NCBI GenBank assembly: GCA_017458105.1
Contig: JAFTGC010000035.1
Coordinates: forward strand, 1 to 34,584
DNA length: 34,584 nucleotides
Source: Ruminococcus sp.
GTDB taxonomy: Bacteria > Bacillota > Clostridia > Oscillospirales > Acutalibacteraceae
Direction of reading: 5' to 3'
The position numbers were made by a program, and so were the translations under genes. Below the pieces are notes generated by a model, which was not told where the DNA came from, searched no databases, and saw nothing but the letters and a program-made list of their open reading frames with translations. Below, in pieces: positions 1 to 7,289 of this stretch; positions within the stretch are counted from its first letter, which is position 1, and each line of letters opens with the position of its first letter.

Positions 1-75
1 AACACTAAGAGAATCAAGCAAAAGCTTGGCTGGTTAAGTCCTGTCAACTACAGACTTAATCTTTTGGCTGCATAA
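1..75 (+). CDS. IS3-family transposase, C-terminal end (partial)
   Basis: Frame 1 is open from the window edge for 24 codons to a TAA. It encodes the typical tail of IS3-family (IS150-like) OrfB transposases, with the segment KRIKQKLGWLSPVNYRL matching the family pattern 'kRI..KLkgLSPv.YR'. This is the last part of the DDE (rve) integrase product; the catalytic residues lie outside the window. It is followed by a hairpin and then a terminal inverted repeat at about 115-141, so the element ends just before the rubrerythrin gene. Whether the transposase is intact cannot be seen. Confidence 0.85.
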   Translation, partial: NTKRIKQKLGWLSPVNYRLNLLAA

Positions 76-77
76 CA

Positions 78-109
78 AAAGCGTAGCAGCCGTTAAACTA
101 CTACGCTTT
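78..109. terminator. hairpin inside IS right end
   Basis: A perfect 9-bp stem (AAAGCGTAG at 78-86, CTACGCTTT at 101-109) has a 14-nt loop and lies between the transposase stop and the IS terminal repeat. There is no long T tract on the + strand. On the minus strand the stem is followed by TTTTGTT, so it might stop transcripts coming from rubrerythrin. Confidence 0.4.
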
Positions 110-114
110 AAATT

Positions 115-141
115 TAAGTCCAACTTTTTGGGGTCACGTCA
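115..141 (+). repeat. IS3-family right terminal inverted repeat
   Basis: The terminal stretch ends in GGGGTCACGTCA, the mirror of the usual TGAACTGACCCC left end with two or three changes. Only this copy is in the window, so the inner boundary is approximate. Confidence 0.6.
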
Positions 142-169
142 TAATGCACACCCGTTTTTTTATGTAAAA

Positions 170-712
170 TTAACCGAAATATCTCTTTAAAAGTCCTGCA
201 AAGCCTGCACCGTGGCGAGCCTCGTCCCTTGCCATTTCATGAACTGTGTCGTGAATAGCGTCAAGGTTTTGTGCCTTTGCCCTCTTTGCAAGGTCAAGCT
301 TGCCTTCACAGGCACCTGCCTCTGCCTCTGCTCTGAGCTGAAGGTTCTTCTTTGTTGAGTCGGTGATAACCTCACCGAGAATTTCTGCAAACTTGGCTGC
401 GTGCTCAGCTTCTTCAAAAGCATACTTTGTAAAAGCTGCCGAAATCTCAGGATAGCCCTCTCTGTCGGCAACCCTTGCCATAGCAAGGTACATACCAACC
501 TCGGAACACTCGCCCGTGAAGTTAGACCTTAAGTCTGCAACAATATCCTCCGAAACTCCGTCAATGATGCCTACCTGATGCTCACAGGCAAAAGAAGCAC
601 CCTCCTTAACCTCGTTGAACTTAGAGCCCGGTACCTTACACTGCGGACACCTCTCCGGCGGCTCGGGACCTTCGTGAACATAACCGCATACAGGGCAAAC
701 CCATTTTGCCAT
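170..712 (-). CDS. rbr: reverse rubrerythrin (rubredoxin domain + ferritin-like diiron domain)
   Basis: This 180-aa cytoplasmic peroxide-scavenging protein uses NAD(P)H-derived electrons to reduce H2O2 in anaerobes. An N-terminal rubredoxin-type iron site is visible (CPVCG at 6-10, CPQC at 22-25). It is followed by a four-helix diiron domain with carboxylate/His ligands in EEAEHA (about 100) and DEARHG (about 162). The rubredoxin-first order is that of 'reverse rubrerythrin' in clostridia. An AAGGAGG site lies 7 nt before the ATG. It is the second gene of a leftward operon after a PerR-type regulator (37-bp gap), so peroxide-responsive control is expected. An IS element ends 28 bp beyond its stop codon and may have replaced its native terminator. 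Confidence 0.93.
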   Translation of the reverse strand: MAKWVCPVCGYVHEGPEPPERCPQCKVPGSKFNEVKEGASFACEHQVGIIDGVSEDIVADLRSNFTGECSEVGMYLAMARVADREGYPEISAAFTKYAFEEAEHAAKFAEILGEVITDSTKKNLQLRAEAEAGACEGKLDLAKRAKAQNLDAIHDTVHEMARDEARHGAGFAGLLKRYFG

Positions 713-749
713 AATAAATTCCTCCTTAAATTGATTTTCGTTTTATAAA

Positions 750-1124
750 TCATCTGCAATTGCGGCATTTGCCATAAAAAGAGATAACCTTCCGCTCTGT
801 CAGAAAGCCCTCCATCTCTCCTTTGTCCTCAATTACATCCAATCTATCAAAAAAAACATCTGTTATACTTCCGCATTCGGTACAGATAAGGTGTGCGTGG
901 GGCTTTTTGTTGCCGTCGAGCCTTTCTTCACCCTTTAGCGTACACACGCTGTCAGCCATACCCTCTTGCTTAAAAAGAGAAATGTTCCTGTAAACAGTAC
1001 CCAGGCTCAAATCAGGATAACTCGGCTTTAGCGACTCGTAAATCTGTTTTGCGGAAGGATGGTCTTTTCTCGAAACAAGCATATCATAAATAGCCTGTCG
1101 TTTAGTGCTGAAGTTTCTTCTCAT
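750..1124 (-). CDS. perR: Fur-family repressor, PerR type
   Basis: This 124-aa metal-dependent DNA-binding repressor has an N-terminal winged helix (helix-turn-helix around LSLGTVYRNI at 39-48) and a C-terminal dimerisation domain. The structural zinc site is present as CTEC (81-84) and CRNC (120-123), the latter almost at the C terminus. Candidate regulatory-metal ligands are H22, D70, H76, H78 and D89. An Asp rather than Glu at the last position favours a peroxide sensor (PerR) over Fur. It is the first gene of the operon with rubrerythrin. SD GGAG lies 5 nt before the ATG. A Fur/PerR-type box lies between its promoter and its ribosome site, which indicates autoregulation. The PerR versus Fur choice is inferred. 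Confidence 0.85.
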   Translation of the reverse strand: MRRNFSTKRQAIYDMLVSRKDHPSAKQIYESLKPSYPDLSLGTVYRNISLFKQEGMADSVCTLKGEERLDGNKKPHAHLICTECGSITDVFFDRLDVIEDKGEMEGFLTERKVISFYGKCRNCR

Positions 1125-1136
1125 AAATACTCCAAA

Positions 1137-1153
1137 TTAATAATCATTATCAA
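1137..1153. promoter_or_regulatory. Fur/PerR-type operator in the perR leader
   Basis: The 17-bp inverted repeat TTAATAATCATTATCAA has 8-bp half-sites differing at one position and fits the Fur/PerR consensus shape. It sits just downstream of the perR -10 element, where binding would block transcription. Confidence 0.7.
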
Positions 1154-1163
1154 TTTGCCTATT

Positions 1164-1192
1164 ATATTATCACATTTCTTTTTATTTGTAAA
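1164..1192 (-). promoter_or_regulatory. sigma-A promoter of perR-rbr
   Basis: On the minus strand, -35 TTTACA (1187-1192), a 17-nt spacer and -10 TAATAT (1164-1169) precede perR. Confidence 0.65.
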
Positions 1193-1201
1193 GTGGAAAT
1201 A

Positions 1202-1216
1202 TTGTAATATTTATAA
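1202..1216. promoter_or_regulatory. second PerR-box candidate
   Basis: TTGTAATATTTATAA matches the B. subtilis PerR box TTATAATNATTATAA at 12 of 14 defined positions when read on the minus strand. It lies just upstream of the perR -35 and within the region that must promote the divergent amidase gene, so it could couple both directions. Confidence 0.5.
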
Positions 1217-1263
1217 TACTTTTGCATATATATTACAGATATTTTAATTAAAGGAGAATGACT

Positions 1264-1809
1264 ATGCCAACAGTGTTCCTCAGTCCGTCTGTTCAGGAAT
1301 ATAACCCATATGTTGACGGCGGCAACGAAGAATATTATATGAACCTGATTGCCGATGCTATGGAGCCTTACCTTGAGGCGTCAGGCATCAACTTTGTGCG
1401 TAACAACCCTATGTCATCGGCACAGCAGGCAATAGCCGACAGCAACTCGGGCGACTATCAGCTGCACCTGGCAATCCACTCAAACGCCGCTCCTACCGAA
1501 ACCAAGGGCAAGTTGAGAGGTACCGACATTTATTACTTTCCAACCTCAATAAGCAGCAAACGCTTTGCCGAGATTATTGAGGAAAATTTTAAAGCAATTT
1601 ACCCTAATCCCGAAAAGGTCCGAATTGTCCCCACAACATCATTGGGCGAAGTCAGCAAAACCAAAGCCCCCGCCGTGCTGATTGAGGTTGCCTACCACGA
1701 CAACCGCCAGGACGCACAGTGGATAAGGGATAACATCGGCAATATTGCCCGTGTGCTTTCTTACAGCATTGCGGAATATTTCGACGCACCGTTTGTCGAG
1801 CCCAATTAA
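1264..1809 (+). CDS. N-acetylmuramoyl-L-alanine amidase (Amidase_3-like), atypical zinc site
   Basis: This 181-aa protein resembles the Amidase_3 catalytic domain that cleaves the bond between MurNAc and the stem peptide in peptidoglycan. Visible family motifs are FLSPS (5-9), NEEYYMN (21-27, metal-ligand Glu), LHLAIHSNA (67-75, second metal His) and VLIEVAYHDN (138-147, catalytic Glu). The canonical first His (usually in DxGHGG near the N terminus) is not present. There is no signal peptide. The ATG at 1264 is chosen because AAGGAG (1251-1256) is 7 nt away; the ATG at 1258 would be only 1 nt from it. Divergent from perR. Ends before a bidirectional terminator. Confidence 0.8.
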   Translation: MPTVFLSPSVQEYNPYVDGGNEEYYMNLIADAMEPYLEASGINFVRNNPMSSAQQAIADSNSGDYQLHLAIHSNAAPTETKGKLRGTDIYYFPTSISSKRFAEIIEENFKAIYPNPEKVRIVPTTSLGEVSKTKAPAVLIEVAYHDNRQDAQWIRDNIGNIARVLSYSIAEYFDAPFVEPN

Positions 1810-1858
1810 ATATTGATTTATTTACGGATAACGGATATAATGTAAATAATGGGACGCA

Positions 1859-1897
1859 AAAATGTGCAAACCCTGTGGGCTTGCACATTTTCGTTTT
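1859..1897. terminator. bidirectional intrinsic terminator
   Basis: An 11-bp stem (AAAATGTGCAA at 1859-1869, TTGCACATTTT at 1881-1891) carries an inner CCC/GGG extension. It is followed by CGTTTT on the + strand and by TTTTTGCG on the minus strand. It serves the amidase gene and the convergent small ORF. Confidence 0.8.
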
Positions 1898-1909
1898 AAT
1901 TAACTTTAA

Positions 1910-2029
1910 TCAGCAATGTCTGTGGCTGTCGTCCTCGGTTCTTTGCTCCTGCTGACCCTCACCGTGTCTGCCGGTATGCTCCTGAGGATTTTTAATGTCA
2001 CTCTGGAAATTCTTGTTCTTTTTGCTCAT
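1910..2029 (-). CDS. 39-aa hydrophilic small protein, unknown function
   Basis: A short leftward frame has a very good ribosome site (AAGGAGGTG, 6 nt before the ATG) and ends just before a bidirectional terminator. The product starts MSKKNKNFQSD, is rich in Lys, Gln, Glu and His, and ends DSHRHC. It has no membrane segment or recognisable domain. A TATAAT on the minus strand (2076-2081) with a poor -35 could promote it. It fills the gap between the amidase and the rRNA methyltransferase. The ribosome site, -10 and terminator are direct evidence that this is a gene; no function can be assigned. Confidence 0.6.
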   Translation of the reverse strand: MSKKNKNFQSDIKNPQEHTGRHGEGQQEQRTEDDSHRHC

Positions 2030-2085
2030 TACGAACACCTCCTTTACAATAAACATTATCGGTTAATTTTTGGTTATTATACACT

Positions 2086-3405
2086 ATGGAAAAATTTTTT
2101 GAAGAAATTAAAGAACTTATCCCCAATGAATTTGACGCTTTTCAACAAGCCTTCTCTCTGCCGCCGTACAAGGGACTGAGGGTGAACACGCTTAAATGCA
2201 GTAAAGAAAAACTGCTCAGCCTGCCGGGCTTTGAGCTTAAACCGACTCCGTTTTGCTCAGAGGGATTTTACCTGCCGTCAAATACGGACGGGCTCGGCAA
2301 AAATCCTCTGCACCACGCCGGGGCATTCTATATTCAGGAGCCGTCGGCGACCTCAGCCGTCACTATGCTTGACATTAAAGAGGGCGAAACAGTGCTTGAT
2401 ATGTGTGCCGCACCCGGCGGAAAAAGCACTCAGATTGCCTCAAAGCTCAACGGCAAAGGTCTGCTGATTGCAAACGAAATTGTAAAATCACGGGCAAACA
2501 TACTGCTTTCAAATATAGAGCGTATGGGTGTAAAAAACGCAGTGGTCACCTCTGCACACCCCACAGTGATTGCCGAAAAGCTGAGCGGATTTTTTGACAA
2601 AATTCTGGTGGACGCACCTTGCTCGGGCGAGGGAATGTTCCGAAAGGACACCACCGCACAGAGCGAATGGTCTTACGAGCACACGGTTGCCTGTGCCGTA
2701 AGACAGCTTGAAATCCTCAACAGTGCAAAACACTGTTTAAAAGAAAACGGCGTTATGGTTTACTCCACCTGCACATACAACAGGCGTGAAAACGAGGGAG
2801 TAATCACAAAATTCCTTGAAGAAAACCCCGATTTTGTAATTGAGAACAGCGGTGCGGATTTTGGCAGAAACACCCTTACGCACGCAAAGAGAATATTCAT
2901 AAACGACGGCGGCGAGGGGCATTTTTGCTGCAGACTTCGCAAATTATCCCCTGCAGACGGCTATACCGAGCCTTACCGCTACACCGAGCCAAAAAACAAG
3001 GGTGAAATTCTGCAATTTTACGACAGCGTCTTTATCAACCGTCCGTTTGGCGAAAACATCGAGGTTATCGGGGATAAAATATATCTTCTGCCAAATAATA
3101 TGCCACAGCTAAAGGGCATAAATGTACTGAGGAGCGGAATTTTGCTGGGCGAAATCAAGAAAAACCGCATTGAGCCTTCGCACAGTGCTTTTATGGCTTG
3201 CAAACCCGGCGAATGCAGAAATGTCGCTGATTTAACTCTTGCGGATTTTCGCACCGAAAAATTCCTCCACGGGGAGGAAATCTCCGTTGACTGCAGTATA
3301 AAAGGCTACACCGCTGTGGCAATTGAGGGCATTATAACCGGCTTTGGCAAAGCAAGCACAGGGGTACTCAAGAACAAATATCCAAAGGGATTGAGGAATT
3401 TATAA
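2086..3405 (+). CDS. rsmF: 16S rRNA (cytosine-C5) methyltransferase, RsmF/NOL1-NOP2-Sun family
   Basis: This 439-aa cytoplasmic SAM-dependent enzyme methylates a cytosine of 16S rRNA. SAM motif I is DMCAAPGGKST (105-115). Motif IV is VDAPCSGEG (175-183, Cys 179). Motif VI is YSTCTYN (226-232, Cys 229). The two cysteines are the release and nucleophile residues of m5C methyltransferases. The C-terminal part (about 295-439) fits the RsmF-type RNA-binding extension. No Shine-Dalgarno precedes the ATG; an AT-rich TATTAT lies 5 nt upstream, so the mRNA may be leaderless. The stop overlaps the rsmA start (TAATG), which implies translational coupling of two rRNA modification genes. The precise target cytosine is not deducible. 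Confidence 0.9.
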   Translation: MEKFFEEIKELIPNEFDAFQQAFSLPPYKGLRVNTLKCSKEKLLSLPGFELKPTPFCSEGFYLPSNTDGLGKNPLHHAGAFYIQEPSATSAVTMLDIKEGETVLDMCAAPGGKSTQIASKLNGKGLLIANEIVKSRANILLSNIERMGVKNAVVTSAHPTVIAEKLSGFFDKILVDAPCSGEGMFRKDTTAQSEWSYEHTVACAVRQLEILNSAKHCLKENGVMVYSTCTYNRRENEGVITKFLEENPDFVIENSGADFGRNTLTHAKRIFINDGGEGHFCCRLRKLSPADGYTEPYRYTEPKNKGEILQFYDSVFINRPFGENIEVIGDKIYLLPNNMPQLKGINVLRSGILLGEIKKNRIEPSHSAFMACKPGECRNVADLTLADFRTEKFLHGEEISVDCSIKGYTAVAIEGIITGFGKASTGVLKNKYPKGLRNL

Positions 3406-4274
3406 TGGAAGGTCTATCGAACATCGGCACAATAAAAGAAATTTTAGGCAGGCACGGCTTTACTTTCAGCAAGGGACTGGGGCAAAATTTTCTGATAAAT
3501 CCGTCCGTCTGCCCCAGAATGGCTGAGGAGTGCGGTGCCAAAAAAGGTGTGGGCGTACTGGAGGTAGGTCCCGGAATCGGCGTGCTGACAAACGAGCTTT
3601 GCAAACTGGCGGACAAGGTTGTTTCTGTTGAGCTGGATAAAAGGCTCATACCCGTGCTGGGCGAAACCCTCGCCGAGTATGACAACTTCACTTTGATAAA
3701 TGCCGACATAATGGAGCTGGATTTAAAAGCAGTAATTGAGGAACACTTTAAAGGGCTTGATGTTGTGGTGTGTGCAAATCTTCCGTACTACATCACCTCG
3801 CCTGTGGTTATGAAGCTTCTCGAAGAAAAACTGCCGATAAAATCAATCACCGTTATGGTGCAGAAAGAGGCAGCCGAAAGGCTCACCGCCCCGGTCGGCT
3901 CGAGAGAGAGCGGTGCCGTCACAGTTGCAGTCAACTACTACAGCACGGCTGAAACGCTTTTTAATGTTTCGAGAGGGTCGTTTATGCCAAGTCCTAATGT
4001 TGACAGTGCGGTAATAAAGCTTGTAATAAAGGATAGACCCGATTTTGAGCTTGCCAACGAAAGGGACTTTCGCAGAGTTGTAAAAGCAGGCTTTTCACAA
4101 AGGCGAAAAACTCTTTCAAACAGCCTTGCTTCGTCACTGGGCATTGACAAACCCACGGTTAATAAATTGATAGAAAAAGCGGGACTGCCACCAACCGTCA
4201 GGGCTGAAAAACTGACGCTTGAGGATTTTGGCAGGCTGGCAAACTGCCTGACGGAGTACGAAAATGAGCAATAA
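3405..4274 (+). CDS. rsmA: 16S rRNA (adenine1518/1519-N6)-dimethyltransferase
   Basis: This 289-aa KsgA-family enzyme dimethylates the two adjacent adenines in the helix-45 loop of 16S rRNA late in 30S assembly. Motifs are GLGQNFL (24-30), the SAM-binding EVGPGIGVLT (53-62), the acidic loop VELD (75-78) and the target-base motif NLPYYI (125-130). The length is usual for the family. It starts inside the rsmF stop codon (TAATG) and overlaps the next gene by 11 nt, so the three genes form one operon. Confidence 0.95.
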   Translation: MEGLSNIGTIKEILGRHGFTFSKGLGQNFLINPSVCPRMAEECGAKKGVGVLEVGPGIGVLTNELCKLADKVVSVELDKRLIPVLGETLAEYDNFTLINADIMELDLKAVIEEHFKGLDVVVCANLPYYITSPVVMKLLEEKLPIKSITVMVQKEAAERLTAPVGSRESGAVTVAVNYYSTAETLFNVSRGSFMPSPNVDSAVIKLVIKDRPDFELANERDFRRVVKAGFSQRRKTLSNSLASSLGIDKPTVNKLIEKAGLPPTVRAEKLTLEDFGRLANCLTEYENEQ

Positions 4275-4542
4275 AACTTTTAAAAAGACATTTATAAAAC
4301 TTTTTGCAAAGCGAGAAAAAACCCGAAGGTGGAATTGGATTTTGCGTGTAGGGGTTATGATATTTGCCTTTGCCGCCGTGCTTACTGTTACTGCGGTAAT
4401 AATGACAATGCTCGCAAATATTGACGGACTTAAGCTGTTCGGAATGGAGCCAAACGAAATTTCAGCCTATACCGCAGGCTCAGCTTGTCTGCTCGCCGTA
4501 GTTGCAATGTTTTTCATATTTTGCGGTAAAGAAAACCGCTGA
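4264..4542 (+). CDS. small two-helix membrane protein
   Basis: The 92-aa product has a basic N terminus (about 1-25, many Lys/Arg) followed by two hydrophobic segments (about 27-50 and 68-86), suggesting an N-in, C-in hairpin in the cytoplasmic membrane. No known domain is recognised. It overlaps rsmA by 11 nt; GGAG in the rsmA 3' end serves as its ribosome site. Its stop codon lies within the terminator hairpin shared with the convergent DMT gene. Confidence 0.7.
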   Translation: MSNKTFKKTFIKLFAKREKTRRWNWILRVGVMIFAFAAVLTVTAVIMTMLANIDGLKLFGMEPNEISAYTAGSACLLAVVAMFFIFCGKENR

Positions 4543-4556
4543 ATTAATCAGCGGTT
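4534..4556. terminator. hairpin terminator between convergent genes
   Basis: A 9-bp stem, AACCGCTGA (4534-4542) and TCAGCGGTT (4548-4556), overlaps the 3' ends of both convergent genes. The minus strand reads TTTTCTTT after the stem, so it best fits termination of the leftward DMT gene. Confidence 0.65.
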
Positions 4557-5423
4557 AAACACCCACAACTTATTGTTATACAAAAACATAACAATCGCCA
4601 TTACAATAATAATAACATAGCCTATTACCGAATAAAGGTCGGGAACATCGCCAAACATAAAGAACCCCAGCCCTGCGGCAAAGATAATCTGGCTGTAGTC
4701 ATATACCGAAACCTCCTTGGCAGGGGCATAGGTATAAGCCGCAGTTATTGAAAACTGACCCCCCGCAGCCGCAAGACCTGCCATAAGCAGAGTCAAAAGC
4801 TGAGTAAGTGTAAACATTTTGAAATCAGCTATCATCAACGGCAGCAGTACCACCGAACTGAAAGCCGAAAAGAACAGCACAATAAAACTGCCTTTTTCGC
4901 CCCTTGTACCGAGCAGCCTGACCAAAGCATAGGCAAGCCCTGCACACATTCCGCCCGTAAACCCAACCAACGACGGAAAGAACCCTGCATTGGCAAAATC
5001 GGGCTTTATAACAAACAAAGCTCCTATAAACGCACCCACAACTATAAGTCCCTGCCAAACTGTCAGCTTCTCTTTTAAAATAATAAAAGAAAAAAGTATT
5101 ACAAAAAACGGCGACATCTTGTTAAGTATTGATGCGTCGCTCAGCACAAGATGGTCAATTGCGTAGAAGTTGCACACAATGCCAAAAACGCCGAAGGCTG
5201 ACCGTGCAATAAGCGGCGGAAGGTTGTTTTTGTTAAAATGAAAGTCGCTTTTGTCCTTAAGCACCATAATCAGTGCGAAGAAAAACGCAACAAAATTGCG
5301 AAAAAACGCCTTTTCAAATGTTGGCAAATCACCCGACAATTTAACGCAGGCGTTCATAACCGCAAAACAAAACGCAGATATTATTATGTAAACTATGCCT
5401 TTGTAGCTGTTTTTTATTTTCAA
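4548..5423 (-). CDS. DMT-superfamily transporter (two EamA domains)
   Basis: This 291-aa integral membrane protein has about ten hydrophobic segments arranged as two EamA repeats. It belongs to the drug/metabolite transporter superfamily, members of which export or import amino acids, nucleotides or other small metabolites. The repeat-1 end carries ILKEKLTVWQ, a typical EamA boundary. The substrate cannot be predicted. The start is TTG at 5423: an in-frame TGA lies two codons upstream, and GGGAG sits 9 nt before the TTG. It is monocistronic with its own promoter, convergent with the rsmF-rsmA operon. Confidence 0.85.
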   Translation of the reverse strand: MKIKNSYKGIVYIIISAFCFAVMNACVKLSGDLPTFEKAFFRNFVAFFFALIMVLKDKSDFHFNKNNLPPLIARSAFGVFGIVCNFYAIDHLVLSDASILNKMSPFFVILFSFIILKEKLTVWQGLIVVGAFIGALFVIKPDFANAGFFPSLVGFTGGMCAGLAYALVRLLGTRGEKGSFIVLFFSAFSSVVLLPLMIADFKMFTLTQLLTLLMAGLAAAGGQFSITAAYTYAPAKEVSVYDYSQIIFAAGLGFFMFGDVPDLYSVIGYVIIIVMAIVMFLYNNKLWVFNR

Positions 5424-5443
5424 GAATCATCACTCCCAAAAAT

Positions 5444-5472
5444 ATTATACCATAAACTAACTGCAATCTCAA
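5444..5472 (-). promoter_or_regulatory. promoter of the DMT transporter
   Basis: Minus strand: -35 TTGAGA (5467-5472), 17-nt spacer, extended -10 TGG-TATAAT (-10 at 5444-5449). Confidence 0.75.
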
Positions 5473-5492
5473 CATTTGTGCAGTTTTCCCTA

Positions 5493-5521
5493 TTGACATA
5501 TCACATCTTTTGGAATATAAT
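5493..5521 (+). promoter_or_regulatory. trp operon promoter
   Basis: Consensus -35 TTGACA (5493-5498), exactly 17 nt, and consensus -10 TATAAT (5516-5521). The predicted start of transcription is near 5528, just before the T-box leader. Confidence 0.9.
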
Positions 5522-5528
5522 TTAAAAT

Positions 5529-5799
5529 AACGATAAACTAAACCATTGACCAAGAGTGAGTACGCATTGCGGAGGTTTTCAGAGAGTTGCCGTTTGGTGC
5601 AAGGCAACAACGGAAGTTTTGCAGAATGGACTTGGGAGGGCAGGCCGAAATTTTTAAAGTAGGTACTGACGGAGCCTTTACCGTTATCTTAAGGAGTATG
5701 TGTTGGCATATGTTAAAGTGGGTATTTTTATACCAATCCGGGTGGCACCGCAGAAGTCTACGGCTTTTGTCCCTTTGCAGTGGGACAGAGGTCTTTTTT
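5529..5799 (+). promoter_or_regulatory. T-box riboswitch, tRNA-Trp specific
   Basis: The leader of about 270 nt has the order of a T-box antitermination element. Stem I carries an AGTGAGTA segment near 5554 and a TGG specifier codon at 5627-5629. Downstream is the conserved T-box GGGTGGCACCGCAG (5740-5753), whose TGGC bulge pairs with the uncharged tRNA acceptor end. The terminator follows. When uncharged tRNA-Trp binds, the antiterminator should replace the terminator and allow trp transcription. The specifier TGG and the trp genes that follow agree. Stem boundaries were not computed. Confidence 0.9.
5764..5799 (+). terminator. T-box-controlled terminator of the trp leader
   Basis: A 10-bp stem with G-U pairs (CTTTTGTCCC at 5764-5773, GGGACAGAGG at 5782-5791) is followed by six T (5794-5799). 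It is the alternative to the T-box antiterminator. Confidence 0.85.
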
Positions 5800-5831
5800 A
5801 TTTTATATTACCAAACAAAAGGAGAAAGCTT

Positions 5832-7289
5832 ATGTACACACCTACATTTGAGGAGGCTCAAAACTACAGCGGTTTTGATGTTATCCCTGTCTGTAAGGAA
5901 ATTTACGCTGATGTTATCACACCGATTACACTCCTGCGTAAAATATCCGAAAAATATGAAAATTTTTATCTGCTTGAAAGTATCGAGGGCGGCGAAAAGT
6001 GGGCAAGGTACAGCTTTTTTGGGTTTGAACCAAAGGCAAGGCTGTACTGCAAAAACAGCACTGTAACCATCGAGGGCGAGGGTGCCGATGTTATCCACAC
6101 CGAAAAACCCCTTGCCGTGCTGAGGGATTACATCAGCCACTACAAGACGCCTAAGCTTGAAAACATTCCGCCGTTTACGGGCGGACTTGTGGGCTACTAC
6201 GGCTACTCTATGATTGGCTATGCCGAGCCTGTTCTGAAGCTGAAAGACAGCGAGTTCAACGACTTTGATGTTATGCTGTTTGATAAGGTGATTGCATACG
6301 ACCACCTCAAGCAGAAAATCACCGTTATTGTAAATATGAAAACCGATAACATCAATGAGCAGTACCAAAAGGCTGTTGACGATATTGAAGAAATTATTGC
6401 GATGATCAACGACAGGGCTCAGCTCAAAAATCTTAAAACCTACGATAAGGTCAACTTTAAATCAAACTTTACCGAGGAAGAATATGCCCAAGCGGTTGAA
6501 AAAACACGGGAGTATATCTATGACGGCGACATCTTTCAGGCTGTTATTTCAAGGCGGTTTGAAACCGAGTACGAGGGCAGTCTGCTCAATGCGTACAGGG
6601 TGCTGAGGGTTACAAACCCTTCACCTTATATGGTGTTTATGAGAATCGGCGGTGACGAAATTATTTCAACCTCACCCGAAACCCTCGTAAGATTTCACAA
6701 CGGCAGGCTAACCACCTTCCCTATTGCAGGCTCTCGCCCAAGGGGTAAGGACAATGCCGAGGACATTGCACTTGAAGAGGATTTATTGAAGGACGAAAAA
6801 GAGCTTTCCGAGCATAATATGCTTGTTGATTTAGGCAGAAACGACCTTGGCAGGATTTCAAAATTCAACTCGGTTGAGGTAACGGAATATATGAAAATCC
6901 TACGCTACTCAAAAATTATGCACATCTGCTCGGAGGTACAGAGCGACGCCCGTGAGGATGTTGACGCATTTGACGCAATCGAAGCCGTTCTGCCTGCAGG
7001 CACGCTCTCGGGAGCACCTAAAATCCGTGCCTGCGAGATTATTGAAGAGCTTGAAAAATGCCCCCGTGGCATATACGGCGGTGCAATAGGCTATGTTGAC
7101 TTTAACGGAAATATGGACACCTGCATTGCAATCCGTATGGCGTCAAAAAAGGGCAACAAGGTATATGTGCAGGCAGGCGGCGGCATTGTGGCAGACAGCA
7201 TACCGCACAACGAGTATATGGAAAGCTACAACAAGGCACTTGCCGTGATTAACGCAATCAAAAACGCAGGGGAGGTTGAAGAAATATGA
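5832..7289 (+). CDS. trpE: anthranilate synthase component I
   Basis: This 485-aa chorismate-binding enzyme converts chorismate and ammonia, supplied by TrpG, to anthranilate, the first step of tryptophan synthesis. Visible features are the Trp feedback motif LLES (47-50), PIAGSRPRG and GRNDLGRIS in the chorismate domain, and LSGAPKIRA near the active site. The start at 5832 follows AAGGAG at 5819-5824 by 7 nt; the same frame is open further upstream but would run through the T-box terminator. It overlaps trpG by 4 nt (ATGA), consistent with stoichiometric subunits. Confidence 0.97.
   Translation: MYTPTFEEAQNYSGFDVIPVCKEIYADVITPITLLRKISEKYENFYLLESIEGGEKWARYSFFGFEPKARLYCKNSTVTIEGEGADVIHTEKPLAVLRDYISHYKTPKLENIPPFTGGLVGYYGYSMIGYAEPVLKLKDSEFNDFDVMLFDKVIAYDHLKQKITVIVNMKTDNINEQYQKAVDDIEEIIAMINDRAQLKNLKTYDKVNFKSNFTEEEYAQAVEKTREYIYDGDIFQAVISRRFETEYEGSLLNAYRVLRVTNPSPYMVFMRIGGDEIISTSPETLVRFHNGRLTTFPIAGSRPRGKDNAEDIALEEDLLKDEKELSEHNMLVDLGRNDLGRISKFNSVEVTEYMKILRYSKIMHICSEVQSDAREDVDAFDAIEAVLPAGTLSGAPKIRACEIIEELEKCPRGIYGGAIGYVDFNGNMDTCIAIRMASKKGNKVYVQAGGGIVADSIPHNEYMESYNKALAVINAIKNAGEVEEI

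Larger units (their letters stand above)
1..141 (+). mobile_element. right end of an IS3-family insertion sequence
   Basis: The transposase tail is followed by about 40 bp and then a sequence ending in TTTGGGGTCACGTCA. Read inward this is TGACGTGACCCC, which resembles the common IS3-family terminus TGAACTGACCCC. The element therefore ends near position 141, 28 bp beyond the rubrerythrin stop codon. The left end and target duplication lie outside the window. Confidence 0.75.

Noticed and set aside
5700..5831. N-terminal extension of trpE in the same open frame
   Set aside because: It would be encoded by the T-box and its terminator. A proper ribosome site precedes 5832, and the protein starting there has the normal TrpE length.
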